Below, in pieces: positions 45,491 through 56,375 of a DNA stretch of 64,000 bases. The stretch lies in contig JBCFYV010000012.1 in assembly GCA_039000515.1 (NCBI GenBank), forward strand, positions 40,565,505 through 40,629,504, in the 5' to 3' direction. The position numbers and the translations under genes were made by a program. The stretch is from Timema cristinae. Lineage: Eukaryota > Arthropoda > Insecta > Phasmatodea > Timematidae. Position 1 is the stretch's first letter. Every line of letters starts with the position of its first letter. The notes beneath the pieces were generated by a model. It searched no databases, was not told the origin of the DNA, and saw only the letters and a list, made by a program, of their open reading frames with translations.

Positions 45491-46252
45491 CAGCGGTGTA
45501 TAAACTACGGCCCACGGGCCGCTTGAGGGCCGCACGCAATTGTAAAATTGTTGTGATTTTACTAACAAAAAATGTAAAATTAAATAGATAATCAGTGCAT
45601 GTTTTTAGACATTTTGAACAAGTGAGCAAGCTCGATTAAAATGTTCCATGTGTAAGAGCAAATCAAATGAGTTCCAATCTTAAAGCAGACAATGCTCTGA
45701 AGGAGACTTTTAAAGAATATGAAACTAACTGAATTGAATGCAACACTTGTAGAGAAAAGTTTGGTAATTTGAAAACGTTTGCCAGAAAGATGTTTGTGTT
45801 ACTTGCTTTCCCTATATTTGTGAATAGACTTTCTCATGCGTGAACATTAACAAAGCAAAGCACAGGTCTCTCTTAACATACTCAAATCTACAAAGTGTTT
45901 TGCGAATTAGGACAACAAGCTGAATCCTGACTTCGACAAACTCGTGCAGGATTTTGGCCCAGTTGCATAAATTCCTTTAAAACGATGGCAATTTGAGTAG
46001 TTATTAATAAACATTTGGTAGGAAAAAGTATCAACATGAGTACATAACATATTTAGTTTTATTTGTTATGACATAAGATTTTATTTGCTACTTTTTTTTG
46101 TATCAAAGCTATATGGTTTATATGATAATTTATATGCAATTTTGCGTGAAAAAAGTTCATTATTTAGTTAATTTAGACGTTTGTTACATGCGGCCCGCTA
46201 GGGACCTCCAGATGTCCATGTGGTCCTCGGGGAGAAAATTTGCCCACCTCTG
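45491..46252 (+). mobile_element. hAT transposon, internally deleted, with 8-bp TSD
   Basis: Complete 762-bp element. Ends are CAGCGGTGTATAAA and, inverted, CAGAGGTGGGCAAA (10 of 14 match), followed by GGCCC-rich subterminal sequence as in the hAT family. The TSD CTCTAAGG is exact at 45483-45490 and 46253-46260; eight base pairs is the hAT standard. It holds only the 3' part of a transposase gene. Confidence 0.93.
45735..45970 (+). pseudogene. hAT transposase C-terminal remnant
   Basis: Reading frames with two or more shifts give KTFARKMFVLLAFPIFVNRL, VNINKAKHRSLLT, LQSVLRIRTT and KLNPDFDKLVQ. These match the C-terminal dimerisation (hATC) region of hAT transposases of the ZBED/GTF2IRD2-related group, where an N-I-N-K-x-K-x-R-S core is followed by LRI and TPDFDxLV. 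N-terminal BED zinc finger and catalytic domain are deleted, and a stop (TGA) lies after RIRTTS. Not functional. Confidence 0.85.
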
Positions 46253-46439
46253 CTCTAAGGAGTATTTGTGGAGTTTCGAGCCGCAATCTTGGTGTTTTAT
46301 TAGAATGTCGTCCCAAGTCAAAGGACAAGGGCTCAAATTCCTGTCTAAGTACAATTTTTTGAGTTACCCAAGGAAATCACTATTTACAATAAATGGTGAC
46401 TTTTTTATTTAGTATATATATTACCTACGTATATCATTA

Positions 46440-46497
46440 TCATTATTAGCACCATGTCTTACTACCCATTCGGGCTATACGCACTAACGCTAAAGTC
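46440..46497 (-). mobile_element. SINE A/B tail-only copy
   Basis: Minus strand: TTAGCGTTAGTGCG, then a GCCCGAATGGGT hairpin and AGTAAGACATGGTGCTAA with a short TAA tract; nothing of head or body. The GCG-adjacent form (GTGCGTATA type) is that of family B. Possible TSD ATTATCAT on both sides is weak because the flanks are simple sequence. Confidence 0.65.
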
Positions 46498-46812
46498 ACG
46501 ATATTATCATAGTAACAACAATAATTTAAAAAGGAGGTTGCGTGTGTATCCATAGTTTAGCCAGTATCAAATTAAAGTTCGTATACTCGAACATATTTTA
46601 GAATTGAAACTGTACGTTAAATAATCACTTTTAGTATTTGTAGATGTTAAAAGAGGGAGGAGGAGGGAATTTTGAAATTGTAAAATGGACTACTTTAAAT
46701 ATATATTTTGTAAAAAGAATAAGCAATAATCTGACAATACTTTAGCTACTTTTCATTCAAACTGTTTCAAAAACATGAAATAAAACCGATAGTTCAAAAC
46801 AATAGGGTTATT

Positions 46813-47059
46813 ATTTAGCACCGCGTCTTACTACCCGTTCGGTTTATACGCTTTAAGTACTAATTACGCTAATAGATTGGGAATTGTGAAGGTTTAATTA
46901 GAGGAAGTGAACCCACATTTGCGTGGAGGGAGAGTGGAAAACCATTTAGGAAAAACCACCATCAGTTCACCCGACCGAGATTCGAACCTCAATCTCCCCG
47001 TCCTTGGCGGTCGAGCTCAACACGACTAGCACGTTAGCCAACTACACCACCGAGGCGGG
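46813..47059 (-). mobile_element. SINE family A, near-intact copy with TSD
   Basis: Minus strand: CCCGCCTCGGTGGTGTAG, TTGGCTAACGTGCTAGTCG, B-box GAGGTTCGAATCTC, complete body and tail GACGCGGTGCTAA. Flanks share 11 bp with one mismatch (ATAGGGTTATT at 46802-46812; ATAGTGTTATT at 47061-47071). Confidence 0.88.
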
Positions 47060-47071
47060 TATAGTGTTATT

Positions 47072-47696
47072 CAATACTAGATTAAGTAATCTAACTTAAA
47101 AAAAAATAGCATTCATCTTGGATAAGTTTAAAATGAGCATACTGAAACATTGTTTATAGACTAAAAAAAAATTACTGTTTTAAACAAACGTATTTTTTCT
47201 TCAGATTCCATAGTAAAAACATAATTTGTTTGTTACTTCTCTCCTCAACTGGTAAATTCTCAACCTTGGATTAAATGAGCAATGATGGAGGAAAGAATAG
47301 AAGGTACCAAAGACCCTGGCAAAAGTTGTTTAAATAATGAAGCAATAGTTGGCATTATAGTAACAGATTTCAACTATACTTTATTGTTAGAAAACTTACC
47401 ATAGAATATTTAAAATAACTATTATTATTATTATGTTTTAACTACGTGTCGACCCATAATAGGCCTTTTACGTAAAACACTATAATTAAAGTAACTCAAA
47501 ACTAATTATATGAAATAAAATAAAAAATACAGTAAATGCAAGTTCATTGAGAGGGCATGGCTTGGTGAGAGTGAAGGAGAAATAATGGATGATAAATTAA
47601 ATGAAGTGTGAAAAAATTAAACATGAAATTCATATCCTCCAACGAAGGAACGTAGACCCCCTCCACCCACACCAGCGATCAAGGTCATGAATTTCT
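47072..47696. other. AT-rich sequence, nothing recognised
   Basis: No supported feature. Confidence 0.5.
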
Positions 47697-47708
47697 TAGG
47701 GGAGAGTA

Positions 47709-47864
47709 TTTTATTTTTATTATTATTATTAGCACCGCGTCTTAATACCCGTTCGAGTTATACGCACTTATGCTAATGTGTAATGGTAGAGTCATTGTGA
47801 GATGAAATGAAGGACCTACAGTTTAACGTGGAATCCGAACCACGGTGGAGGCCTGGCATTCCCC
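47709..47864 (-). mobile_element. SINE family B, headless copy with its own TSD
   Basis: Minus strand starts GGGGAATGCCAGGCCTCC and runs through CCGTGGTTCGGATTCC to the tail GACGCGGTGCTAA and (TAA)n. The exact 12-bp TSD TAGGGGAGAGTA at 47697-47708 and 47865-47876 shows it inserted without a tRNA head. The start point agrees to within a few bases with the headless copy at 15,638. Confidence 0.93.
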
Positions 47865-48214
47865 TAGGGGAGAGTAAGGGGTGGGGACGTACACTCACTG
47901 GCATACTTGTTTTGTTCTCCTTTGGGGACCATGTTCATTTATACACTAATACATTAAACTTAGTTGTCCTATACAGAGGCCTATTATATAAAATTCAGTG
48001 ACATAGTCTAAGGATAATGTCTGATAGAGAATGTTATATCAATTGTTTTATGAACAAATTGTTTATGCATTCAGAAAATGGCCGTTTGTTTGCGTGGACC
48101 AGAGTCCTTGGAAATAATATTGTTAGTTTTTTTTTTTGTCAAACATTTATAATTAAAATACAATATCCTTTATAAATGACCCACAAACTATTATTTATAT
48201 CTTCCGTTTTGGTT

Positions 48215-48401
48215 ACCATGGTAGTTGAGAGGAAGTGATCCTGCATTAGCGCATAGAGAGGATGGCAAACCACTGATAAATCACATGTGATATGCCCCTC
48301 TAATTCACCCGGACGAGATTCGAACCTCGACCTCACCGACAACAGCGATAGAGTGCAATGCTATACTAGCATATTATTCTACTCAACCACTGGTGCGGGT
48401 A
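48215..48401 (-). mobile_element. SINE A-like divergent copy
   Basis: Minus strand: CCCGCACCAGTGGTTGAG, GTCGGTGAGGTCGAGG, B-box GAGGTTCGAATCTCGTCC, body GTTTGCCATCCTC and GGATCACTTCC; the tail is missing. An A-type relative with a different head spelling. Confidence 0.6.
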
Positions 48402-49400
48402 ATATATATGTTACAAACACCAACACTAAACAAAATAGTAACAAAATAGGTATTATTTTTCAATTAGCTTTTTTCTTTGTTAGTATTTCTCAAAGTGTTT
48501 TAATATTTTTTAGCTGGTTTCCTGCCGAGTAACACAGATTTTCTGTTTCCATTGCGGGAGTATCGCCTAGAATATTTTTCTTTGCTAAAAAACATAATTT
48601 CTATACAAAAAGTTTGTATCTAATCAAAGAAACACTGTAGATTGTTACACAAATTATTGATAAGGTAAACAGAATCAAGCCTACTCTATAAATAAACTTT
48701 TAACATAGATCATGCAAATACAACAAAAGTAACCTTTTCAAAAACTGAGGTTTGGAGGTAATAGTAGTAACAAGGTGACAGACAGTTAGTGTCCAGACCA
48801 GGGTTTTACCTGAAGGGGAAATAAATGGTGGAAGGGAAGGGGGAGTAGCATGGTTTACAGAAAAAAAAAGATGAAAAGATAGTGAATGCCAAAGAGGGGT
48901 TGGGGGAGAGAGGGAGAGGCGCTTCCGAGGACAGAGCATTCTACCAGGCAGCTACTGAACTTTTTCAACAGTTCAGACATGATTTAATTTGAAAATATCA
49001 AATTTTGTGCCCGTTATTGTATTGTAAATATTTGTCGTGTATGATCGAACATTATCTTATTCTCTATAATAATATGATAACTTCAAAACTATATTATTGT
49101 ATTTCATGTTTTATTTAATTTAAATTTAACTGAAATTACGTCTTATTGTAAAAAAGTAAATATTAACTTTTAACTTTTTTTATTAATATAGTTCATTTTA
49201 AATTTACAAGTTTAATGCAATGCAAAAAACCGCATGTTGTTACTATGCATATTTTTTAAGCAATAGCAGGCACAACTTTATCGTTCTTATATAGTAGGTG
49301 TCCATCCGAATCTTAAGTAATAACTCTACGATTTTACCAAGTTTCAGTTTTCTAAGTCATCGGTAAATTTGAACGCATCTAAAAGGCCAATTAGCTTCGA
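48402..49400. other. AT-rich; purine-rich patch 48,825-48,935
   Basis: A G/A-rich patch gives low-complexity ORFs. Nothing recognised. Confidence 0.45.
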
Positions 49401-49730
49401 AATAGTCTTTAAGAATTTTTTTTGAAGTTATACTTCTTTAGGCGCGTTATGAAAAAATGATGAGAGTGAAATTTTAAGATGCGCGCGCATCACTGTAACA
49501 CAAAAGTAACTGGTTGAAGTTAAACCGCTCATTAAGTCTCGAAAAAAAAAGCTACCAACAAAATAGAAATAGAACCTCTGTTAGTCGCGCATGTTGGTAC
49601 GCTCGTCGCCTCTGATCACTGTTTTCATATATATAATATTTATCCACATGTGTCTAGTTTCTACATTCACAACACGTGTTTTAGTTTCATACAAGTGCGA
49701 ATTATATATGTACTAATAAATTATATTCAG

Positions 49731-49873
49731 TAGTGATTTCAATTGAATATTTTGATTAATATTATTTACTATTCGTAAATATTAGTGAAAAAAATTGTGC
49801 TTATAGACTTTTTCAGGTGCTCCAATATAATTGAGGTTAACTATCCGAATGTATTATTTATTGATATAAATTA
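49731..49873 (+). repeat. 143-bp direct repeat, copy 1
   Basis: Runs from TAGTGATTTCAATTG to GATATAAATTA. Copy 2 at 50458-50600 has the same length and about four differences (roughly 97% identity), while nothing outside these limits matches. Period 727 bp. Confidence 0.9.
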
Positions 49874-50457
49874 TTTTATTTTTTTTGTATTTATTTATAT
49901 TATTAGTTTAAAGTTTAAGTTCCATTAATAAAACATTAATGTTTATAGAAACTTTAAAACTTATTTTAAAGTTATACTAACTGCCATATTTAGTGACGAG
50001 ATGTCTTTGGACTTGGAGGAATACAAACCTCTTTGGATCTAGACGAAGATTACACAGTTCGTAGTTTTGTTTTGTAATACTGCAAGAAATGCCATTGCGT
50101 TGTTTGAATGTAAAAATCCAACAATAAAAGGTACTTAATTGTTTTGTTACCACTGTCTAAATTGAAACAAATTTTGTGCTTGACATACGTTTTGTTATTT
50201 TAATTAATTCATTATTAATTGGAGTACAGTTATGTAACTAATTGTATTTTAAGCCAATACAATAATATGCCGCCATTTAAATTTATTGAAGTGACAATCA
50301 TGATTTAATAGTTGCGCCTACTCTTGAGTGGTGGCAAATAAAAGGCACAACTTTGCTCTCAAATTGCGCCTGCTCCTTTTAGTGAATAGGGATTTGGAAC
50401 ATATTTCAAACTTGTGCTGGCGCAACTATTTGCTCCCTTTGGTGAATCCAGGCCCGG

Positions 50458-50600
50458 TAGTGATTTAAATTGAATATTTTGATTAATATTATTTACTATT
50501 CGTAAATATTAGTGAAAAAATTTGTGCTTATAGACTTTTTCAAGTGCTCCAATATAATTGAGGTTAACTATCCGTATGTATTATTTATTGATATAAATTA
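50458..50600 (+). repeat. 143-bp direct repeat, copy 2
   Basis: Partner of 49731-49873. The 584 bp between them have no ORF of note and end GGTGAATCCAGGCCCGG. Could be terminal repeats of a miniature LTR element (TRIM) or a local tandem duplication; the repeat does not show the TG...CA ends expected of an LTR. Confidence 0.9.
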
Positions 50601-50846
50601 AAATATTATTATTTAACATAATTAATACTAAATATTATTAAATTATTTTTTTATTTTTAATGATGCCAAAGAAGTATAACTTCTCACGCGCGTACATAAG
50701 TACACACACCCTTTTTTTGTGTGGCCCATAATGATAGCACTTTACTATATTGTTCGGATGATGTTATATGAATGATAATCTAGACCAAAATTTACTGCTA
50801 CAGATAACATGAATTGACGTGTAAATACATGAAAGGATATATAGTA

Positions 50847-50960
50847 CAGGGCTCAAAATCTCACGGCCCGCGGGCCGTACTCAGCCCGCGTGGCATATCT
50901 AACCTGACCGCTGGCATGAATTACTTTTATATTACTATCTGGCCTGCAGTCATACACCTA
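50847..50960 (+). mobile_element. hAT-like transposon end fragment
   Basis: CAGGGCTCAAAATCTCACGG followed by CCCGCGGGCCGTACTC and CAGCCCGCG resembles the GGCCCGCGGGCC subterminal region of hAT elements. No matching far end or TSD found. Confidence 0.5.
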
Positions 50961-51011
50961 CTCAAAAAATAAGTTTAATTTTAGTATGCACTGTACATAC
51001 AAAATTTTTAA

Positions 51012-51082
51012 TAATAAATATCAAGGCCCTAATGACCTAGATGTGTCGATGGGCCGTTAAACAATAATAATAATAATAATAA
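51012..51082 (+). repeat. retroelement-type 3' end with (AAT)n tract
   Basis: CCCTAATGACCTAGATG, CGATGGGCCGTTAAAC followed by AATAATAAT is the kind of 3' end seen on insect non-LTR elements and their SINEs; the same GCCGTTAAAC wording is known to me from such tails, but I cannot verify it here. Confidence 0.4.
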
Positions 51083-51164
51083 CAAATATCACTAAGAGTT
51101 CGGCCAGACTGACAAGTGCGTGAGCGAGCGACTGAGCGAATGCCTGGTCAAACTGGTGAGCGAG

Positions 51165-51300
51165 CGAGAGCGTGATTAGCAGATAGATCTTGATAGTTGT
51201 TGACGAGGAGGTAAAGTTCGAATCTTGGCTCAGTGAACTGAGGGTGGTTTTAGACAAGTGATTTATTGTTGGGGGTTTTCCCATACTCTATCCATGCTAA
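51165..51300 (+). repeat. SINE A-like fragment
   Basis: GTTGACGAGGAGGTAAAG, B-box AGTTCGAATCTTGG, CAGTGAACTGAGGGTGG and a TCTATCCATGCTAATGG block. Tail absent. Confidence 0.55.
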
Positions 51301-51365
51301 TGGTGATTCTTATTTGTAGAGGCCTACTTTGATTATAATATTGAAGTATTTTAATATATCAGTTT

Positions 51366-51387
51366 TACACACACACACACACACACA
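51366..51387. repeat. (AC)n microsatellite
   Basis: Short CA run of about 22 bp directly before a TA and GTAT tract. Confidence 0.9.
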
Positions 51388-51415
51388 TACACATATATAT
51401 GTATATATGTATGTA

Positions 51416-51422
<7 letters not shown>

Positions 51423-51451
<29 letters not shown>

Positions 51452-51603
51452 TGTATGTATGTGTATGTATGTATGTATGTATGTATGTATGTATGTATGT
51501 ATGTATGTATGTATGTATGTATGTATGTATGTATGTATGTATGTATGTATGTATGTATGTATGTATGTATGTATGTATGTATGTATGTATGTATGTATGT
51601 ATG
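51423..51603. repeat. long (GTAT)n microsatellite
   Basis: About 180 bp of GTAT tetranucleotide with one GTGTAT interruption near 51,461. Three overlapping long ORFs of Cys-Met-Tyr-Val repeats here are produced only by the repeat. Confidence 0.97.
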
Positions 51604-52124
51604 GTTTATTATCTATATATATGTTTATATATATAAGTTTGGTTTATTATCTCACTAATTAAATTATGCCTTTATTAGCAAGTGTGCTAAACCTATCGAT
51701 AATAATAAAAATGTCAAAATGAGAAGTTGTCCTAGCACTCAACGAACCAACATATAATAGATATATAACATATAATTAGACTGTACCGGCTCGAGCACGC
51801 GCGCTTGAAAAATATAACTAGTTTTGTCTTTCAAGCGCGCGTACTCCAGTCTGGCCACCACTCACTATAACCAATATGATATATTGTATTTTTTAGTCAC
51901 TCGCACGCACAGTCTGGCCGTACCTTTAGAACTGTTTCAAACTGTGCTATATTTTGTTATTAGTTTGAATACTTGATTACGGGAATTTTTATTTGCATTA
52001 TAAATAAGTATGGATTTGAGTATTTCGCAAATTTACATTACATCTGGGAAAATATCAATTTTTAAATATATATTAATGAGTTTGAAAACATAACATGAAA
52101 TAGATATTGCTACTACGGGCACGC

Positions 52125-52360
52125 AGATTGAAATTTAAGCTCTTCTGGTCTAGTTTACCACTGCCGGAGAGAGGAAGTTAGGGTTAAAATTCCATCCTGA
52201 TATACAAAGGTAGATAAATATAGAGGTATGGTAGCCCACATTCCCTTCATTCAAATGCTGTTACATTTCTTCTAAATTATATCTTAATCATTCCTTACGC
52301 ACAAGTATGATTAAAATATTTATAATCCAGATGAGTAGTAAGACGCTTTGAAAAAACCAA
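52125..52360 (+). mobile_element. SINE A2-like divergent copy
   Basis: CTTCTGGTCTAGTTTACC, ACTGCCGGAGAGAGG, a degenerate B-box GGGTTAAAATTCC, body with CATTCCCTTCATTCAAATG and CCTTACGCAC, and tail GAGTAGTAAGACGCTTTG. Clearly the same architecture as family A with a shifted head. Confidence 0.6.
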
Positions 52361-52905
52361 ATTGTAGAATATATTCAAGAAAACATATTTTTATAGGCTG
52401 TAACCCGCAACACGGCTTGAGTTTGTAAATCTGGCCCTTTGGATAATTTGAGTTTGAGACCAGAAAAGTAACTTTCCTAGCTGTCAAATAAGAAGGCCCT
52501 TCCTCTGACAATAAAATTTCAAATACTTAGAGACATCATTAGAAATATACTAATTTAGATTTAATAAAAATTGAAAGTTTCTGAACACACGACTAGGCTT
52601 ATGAATATATTAAAATGAATTTAGTAACGTTTATGACAGTTGTTCCTACCAGAATTTCCTTATAGCCAAACCCGACGATGTGGTTATTCCCTTCAGGCCT
52701 GGAGTTGGTACTTAGTCGCACATTGTCTAGTTCAAAGGTAAACTTGAGCTCCAAAGTTCCAACTCACCACTTACATCGGGCGATAATCTGGAGCGTTTCG
52801 ACTGATATTCCCACGCACTCAGAGGAATAACGGTAAACGACAGGATGGCGAGACCAACGTTATATATTGCATCTCTTATTACTACAGGAACGTGCACTTT
52901 GTAAA
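52360..52905. other. unique-looking sequence, nothing recognised
   Basis: Short minus-strand ORFs (52320-52511, 52727-52930) have no motif. Confidence 0.4.
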
Positions 52906-52911
52906 CTCTCA

Positions 52912-52990
52912 AATATACAGAATGATTCAAAAGGTTGGGTCAAATCTTAAGAGACGTATAGAGAAACTTAGGTATAACAACTTTCGAATA
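52912..52990 (+). repeat. possible mariner-type terminal fragment
   Basis: TATACAGAATGATTCAAAAG followed by GTTGGGTCAAA resembles the TACAGGGTGATTCAAAAA-style end of some mariner-like elements. No transposase is adjacent. Confidence 0.35.
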
Positions 52991-53074
52991 GGAATCCATA
53001 TCCACTGACGTCATTCTGAGTCAGGCAAGGTGGGAAAGTCCGATATTATTCTGCTGGAATAAGCATACTTTGTT

Positions 53075-53475
53075 ATTCTCCTACTAGCTTTTTAAAATTT
53101 GTATTTTATCATCAATGTACAAGGATTACATGAGCAATATTACAAATCAAATGTATTCTCCTACTTGCTTGATTGTTTATATTTATTTGTATCAATGTAC
53201 AAGGCTTACATTAGCAATCTTACAAATTAAATGTATTCTTCTACTTACTTGGTTGTTTATATTTGTTATTTTTATTAATATACAAGGATTACATGAGCAA
53301 TCTCATAAAAAAAATGTACTCTCCTACTTGCTTAATTGTTTATATTTGTTATTTTTATTAATGTACAAGGGTTACTTGAACCAAATTATGAAGCAAATGT
53401 ATTATCCTACTTACTTAATTATTTATATGTATTATTTTATTAATATACAAGGATTACATAAACAAAATAACAAAC
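53075..53475 (+). repeat. 82-bp tandem repeat, about 4.5 units
   Basis: Units marked by TACAAGG at 53,118, 53,198, 53,281, 53,364 and 53,446 (steps 80, 83, 83, 82), each with TTACATGAGCAAT, AAATGTATTCTCCTACTTGC and TTGTTTATATTTG. A partial unit precedes them. The window's longest ORF (173 codons, 53115-53636) runs through it, but unit lengths are not multiples of three, so each unit is read in another frame and the ORF is very probably chance. Confidence 0.9.
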
Positions 53476-54305
53476 CAAATTTACAACAAGTGCCCATATT
53501 CAATGCAGTCATTGCAACCGCGAACGAAACTCTAGAGCACCCTTTAAAATACCCCAAGATTCTCACTGATCACGTCATATGCAGCAATAATCCTGGCCAA
53601 AAGCTGTATAAACATATGACTTGTAAACAAACATAGCTTACACAATAGAACCAACAATAAACACTCCGGTCTTAGTCCTAAGGATTATATATTCACCCCT
53701 CATAAGACGAAGACATGAAAATTAACTTGTTTTAAGCCCCACCTGAGATTAAACATGGATCACCAGAGACCTGTAGTCAAACTCTCTGACCACTCAACCA
53801 TAAGGCTAGGGCGTAGTCTCGAAAAGTTTTCCTTAAAAACCATTAACTAACTTGGCTTCGCAAAGAGCATTAAATTTTAAGCCTTCCGTAAAGCTGAGAC
53901 GCGTTGCAGACCTCCTAAATTTCCGTTTCATTTAAGAAGTGGTTTGTTATTTAAAAATAATGGTTAACGTCAAAATGGAGGTGAAAATAACTAACGTTGC
54001 CACAATATTTAAATAATGTTGTTTTATAAATTCTTAAAAAATAAATTGTAAGGTGCACCGTACAAACTTTCTCTCGCTCTTATCTTAAAATATACATTTA
54101 CTAAAAACTCGTACTATTTGTGAAACAAATAATAGATGTATACATTGTTGTAGAAACACTACAACAAAGATCATAAATTAGATAATTTTATACACTGTTA
54201 TTTAACTTACTTATACTTATACTTACTCTATGGCATTAGGAACTAGGAACACTGCTAAAGAAACATTGAGAAAGAGAAACAAAGAGCATAGAATCAAATT
54301 CATTT
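53475..54305. other. AT-rich; tRNA-like SINE head fragment near 53,750-53,830
   Basis: Minus strand near 53,800 reads CCTTATGGTTGAGTGGTCAG and GAGTTTGACTACAGGTCTC, suggestive of a tRNA-derived head. Not assigned to a family. Nothing else seen. Confidence 0.35.
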
Positions 54306-54309
54306 TCAG

Positions 54310-54905
54310 ACCTGATTGAAAAAGAGTATATATTTGTCTATAGCTCATAAAATATTTGTTTTATAAAAATATATTTCAAATAAAAAATGTTTATTCTTAA
54401 TATTACTTCAACTATACAACAATAACTTATTACGTATATATATCAAATATTTGTGGATGAATTAAGAAAATTGGAAATTTCCCCTATGTAAAGATACCCT
54501 AAAATTCATGTTCACAAGAAAATGAGAATGCAATCTTGTTTATAATGGTAAACAGTGTTTATATATAAAGTTTAATCAAAATTGTTAAAGCGGATTTCAA
54601 GGAAAAAAAAATGTTTACTCCTCATTAAACTACCCTTAAATTTGGGTTGGATGTATAATGTTTTTAAAACAACCTCGGGGGAACCTTATAAAAGTCATAA
54701 CAACCAAGTTTTGGAAAAATCGGTAAAATAATTTTGGCTCAAGCCTGAGGTACAGACAGACAGGCGAAAGGTGGCATTGCTAAAACTACTTTTTTGGTTT
54801 CAGGGAGTCATGAAACGGCGACATTTATCCAAATCTTCAGTTCGATTTTTTGACGATCACAATACTTTATCCCTTAGGGGTCGAGAGAGAATAAAGGGTA
54901 ATTAA
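54310..54905 (+). repeat. dispersed repeat F
   Basis: Follows 35,840-36,280 and 36,300-36,842 block by block: TTTTATAAAAATATATTTC, CATTAAACTACCCTTAAATT, CAGACAGACAGGCG, AACTACTTTTTTGGTTTC, GTTCGATTTTTTGACG and GATCACAATACTTTATCCC. Best copy of the 3' end. Confidence 0.72.
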
Positions 54906-54926
54906 AAAGGGGAAATTATCTCATAT

Positions 54927-55170
54927 TATTTTATTTATTTACTTGAGGTATTTAACGTGCACTTTCTGAACTTACTGATTATATCAGAGGTCTATAAACG
55001 AGCGAAATAACCTACCAATTTTGCGTACTACAATCAACACAGGACCAACGGCTTTACTTCCATTCCGAAGGAAGTTGTCTTGCGGATTTTTATCACTCAA
55101 TAAAAATCTGTCGACACCGGTTGGGTTTGAACCAACGAACATCGGGTCCTGAGGCGAACATTTTACCTAA
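54927..55170 (-). mobile_element. SINE family C
   Basis: Minus strand: tRNA-like head CTTTAGGTAAAATGTTCGCC, B-box TTGGTTCAAACCC, body CAAGACAACTTCCTTCGG and CCGTTGGTCCTGTG, then tail ATCAGTAAGTTCAGAAAGTG and TTAAATACCTC. Shares head and body with 61,385-61,680 and the tail with family D. Confidence 0.75.
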
Positions 55171-55254
55171 AGATAACAGAGATTGATATCTCAAGTTCAA
55201 AACCTGGTCCGTGTATTTCAGCCGTGATAGTTCCTGATCGAGCAAAAATCCTAC

Positions 55255-55415
55255 ACTCAGATACTTGGAGGAAAAGCTCGTATAGTTTGCCGGTGATGGG
55301 AAGGTCAGAGTTTAAATCCCGTCCGGGTTTACTGGAGGTGGTTTTCCTTAAATAATATCCACCTATCCCTCATAACATTTTCTCTAAGCTTTACCTTCCT
55401 CAGTCCTAACCTATT
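55255..55415 (+). mobile_element. SINE A2-like copy, left part (outermost of nest)
   Basis: GTATAGTTTGCCGGTGATGG, B-box AGAGTTTAAATCCCG, GGAGGTGGTTTTCC, TACCTTCCTCAGTCC. Its right part resumes at 55,807 (AATGTGAGTTGAG, then GACGGGTAGTAAGACG), the intervening DNA being later insertions. Confidence 0.7.
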
Positions 55416-55805
<390 letters not shown>

Positions 55806-55869
55806 TAATGTGAGTTGAGAATAGTCATGACGGGTAGTAAGACGTAGGGAAGGGTCAGATGTTAAAGTC

Positions 55870-56200
55870 AACGTCTTAAATCAGTTGATCGAGCCGTGCA
55901 TCACTCGGTATATCTAAAAGATAAACTCTAACCAGGGTTGTAGTTTCTTCTCATAAAGGCGCGTCTTTAGGCGTCGGTGACTATAGTTGCTCTGAAGTTC
56001 CTTCGTGTATGGACATGTGGGCGTCCTTATTATGATCGTAGCTAGCTGTAGCGTAACGGCGCCTGGCTTTGATAGCAGCGTCCCATTGAAAGGGGCAGGA
56101 ACATATTATTGGTGGTCACAAGAATACAAACTGCCTCTGACCACCGACGTTAATTTTGATGGTTCTCTCATTGTTGTTTCCTTTTAATAGTCGTCAGGTC
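55870..56200. other. unique-looking sequence, nothing recognised
   Basis: Slightly GC-richer than average. A 60-codon ORF (56005-56187) has no motif. Confidence 0.4.
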
Positions 56201-56204
56201 CATC

Positions 56205-56375
56205 CAGATTTAATTACGTTGATTTAATAAGGATTTAAGGGTTTAATTTAAAGGAAACCAATCTGCATTTGTGTAGCGGGAGAGTATAAAAACATTTATA
56301 AAAAACAGCCAGTTTGGCTTTGAACCTGGACCTTTCCATCGTCGACAAACTAAATTATATCCTAGTACACTTATT
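56205..56375 (-). repeat. SINE A2-like relic
   Basis: Minus strand: AGTTTGTCGACGATGGAAAG, B-box AGGTTCAAAGCCAAACTGG and a CCGCTACACAAATGCAG block. Confidence 0.5.

Larger units (their letters stand above)
49410..50700. repeat. possible composite inverted-repeat element (AAGTTATACTTC ends)
   Basis: GAAGTTATACTTCTTTAGGC at 49,430-49,450 recurs inverted at 50,665-50,685 (GCCAAAGAAGTATAACTTC), each next to GCGCG-rich sequence. These blocks look like parts of a widespread arthropod repeat, but ends and TSD are not defined. Confidence 0.35.
51098..51925. repeat. possible TIR element with nested SINE and microsatellites
   Basis: CGGCCAGACTGACAAGTGCG near 51,099 and, inverted, CGCACGCACAGTCTGGCCG near 51,904 could be terminal inverted repeats of one element. 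Inside are a SINE A-like fragment (51,165-51,300), the microsatellites and an inverted pair CGCGCGCTTGAAA / TTTCAAGCGCGCG (about 51,799-51,841). Confidence 0.4.

Noticed and set aside
51329..51662. Three overlapping ORFs of 69-109 codons
   Set aside because: Produced by the GTAT microsatellite, which has no stop codon in these frames.
53115..53636. 173-codon ORF, the longest in the window
   Set aside because: It crosses an 82-bp tandem array whose units are not multiples of three, so repeated DNA is translated in different frames. No domain or codon bias.
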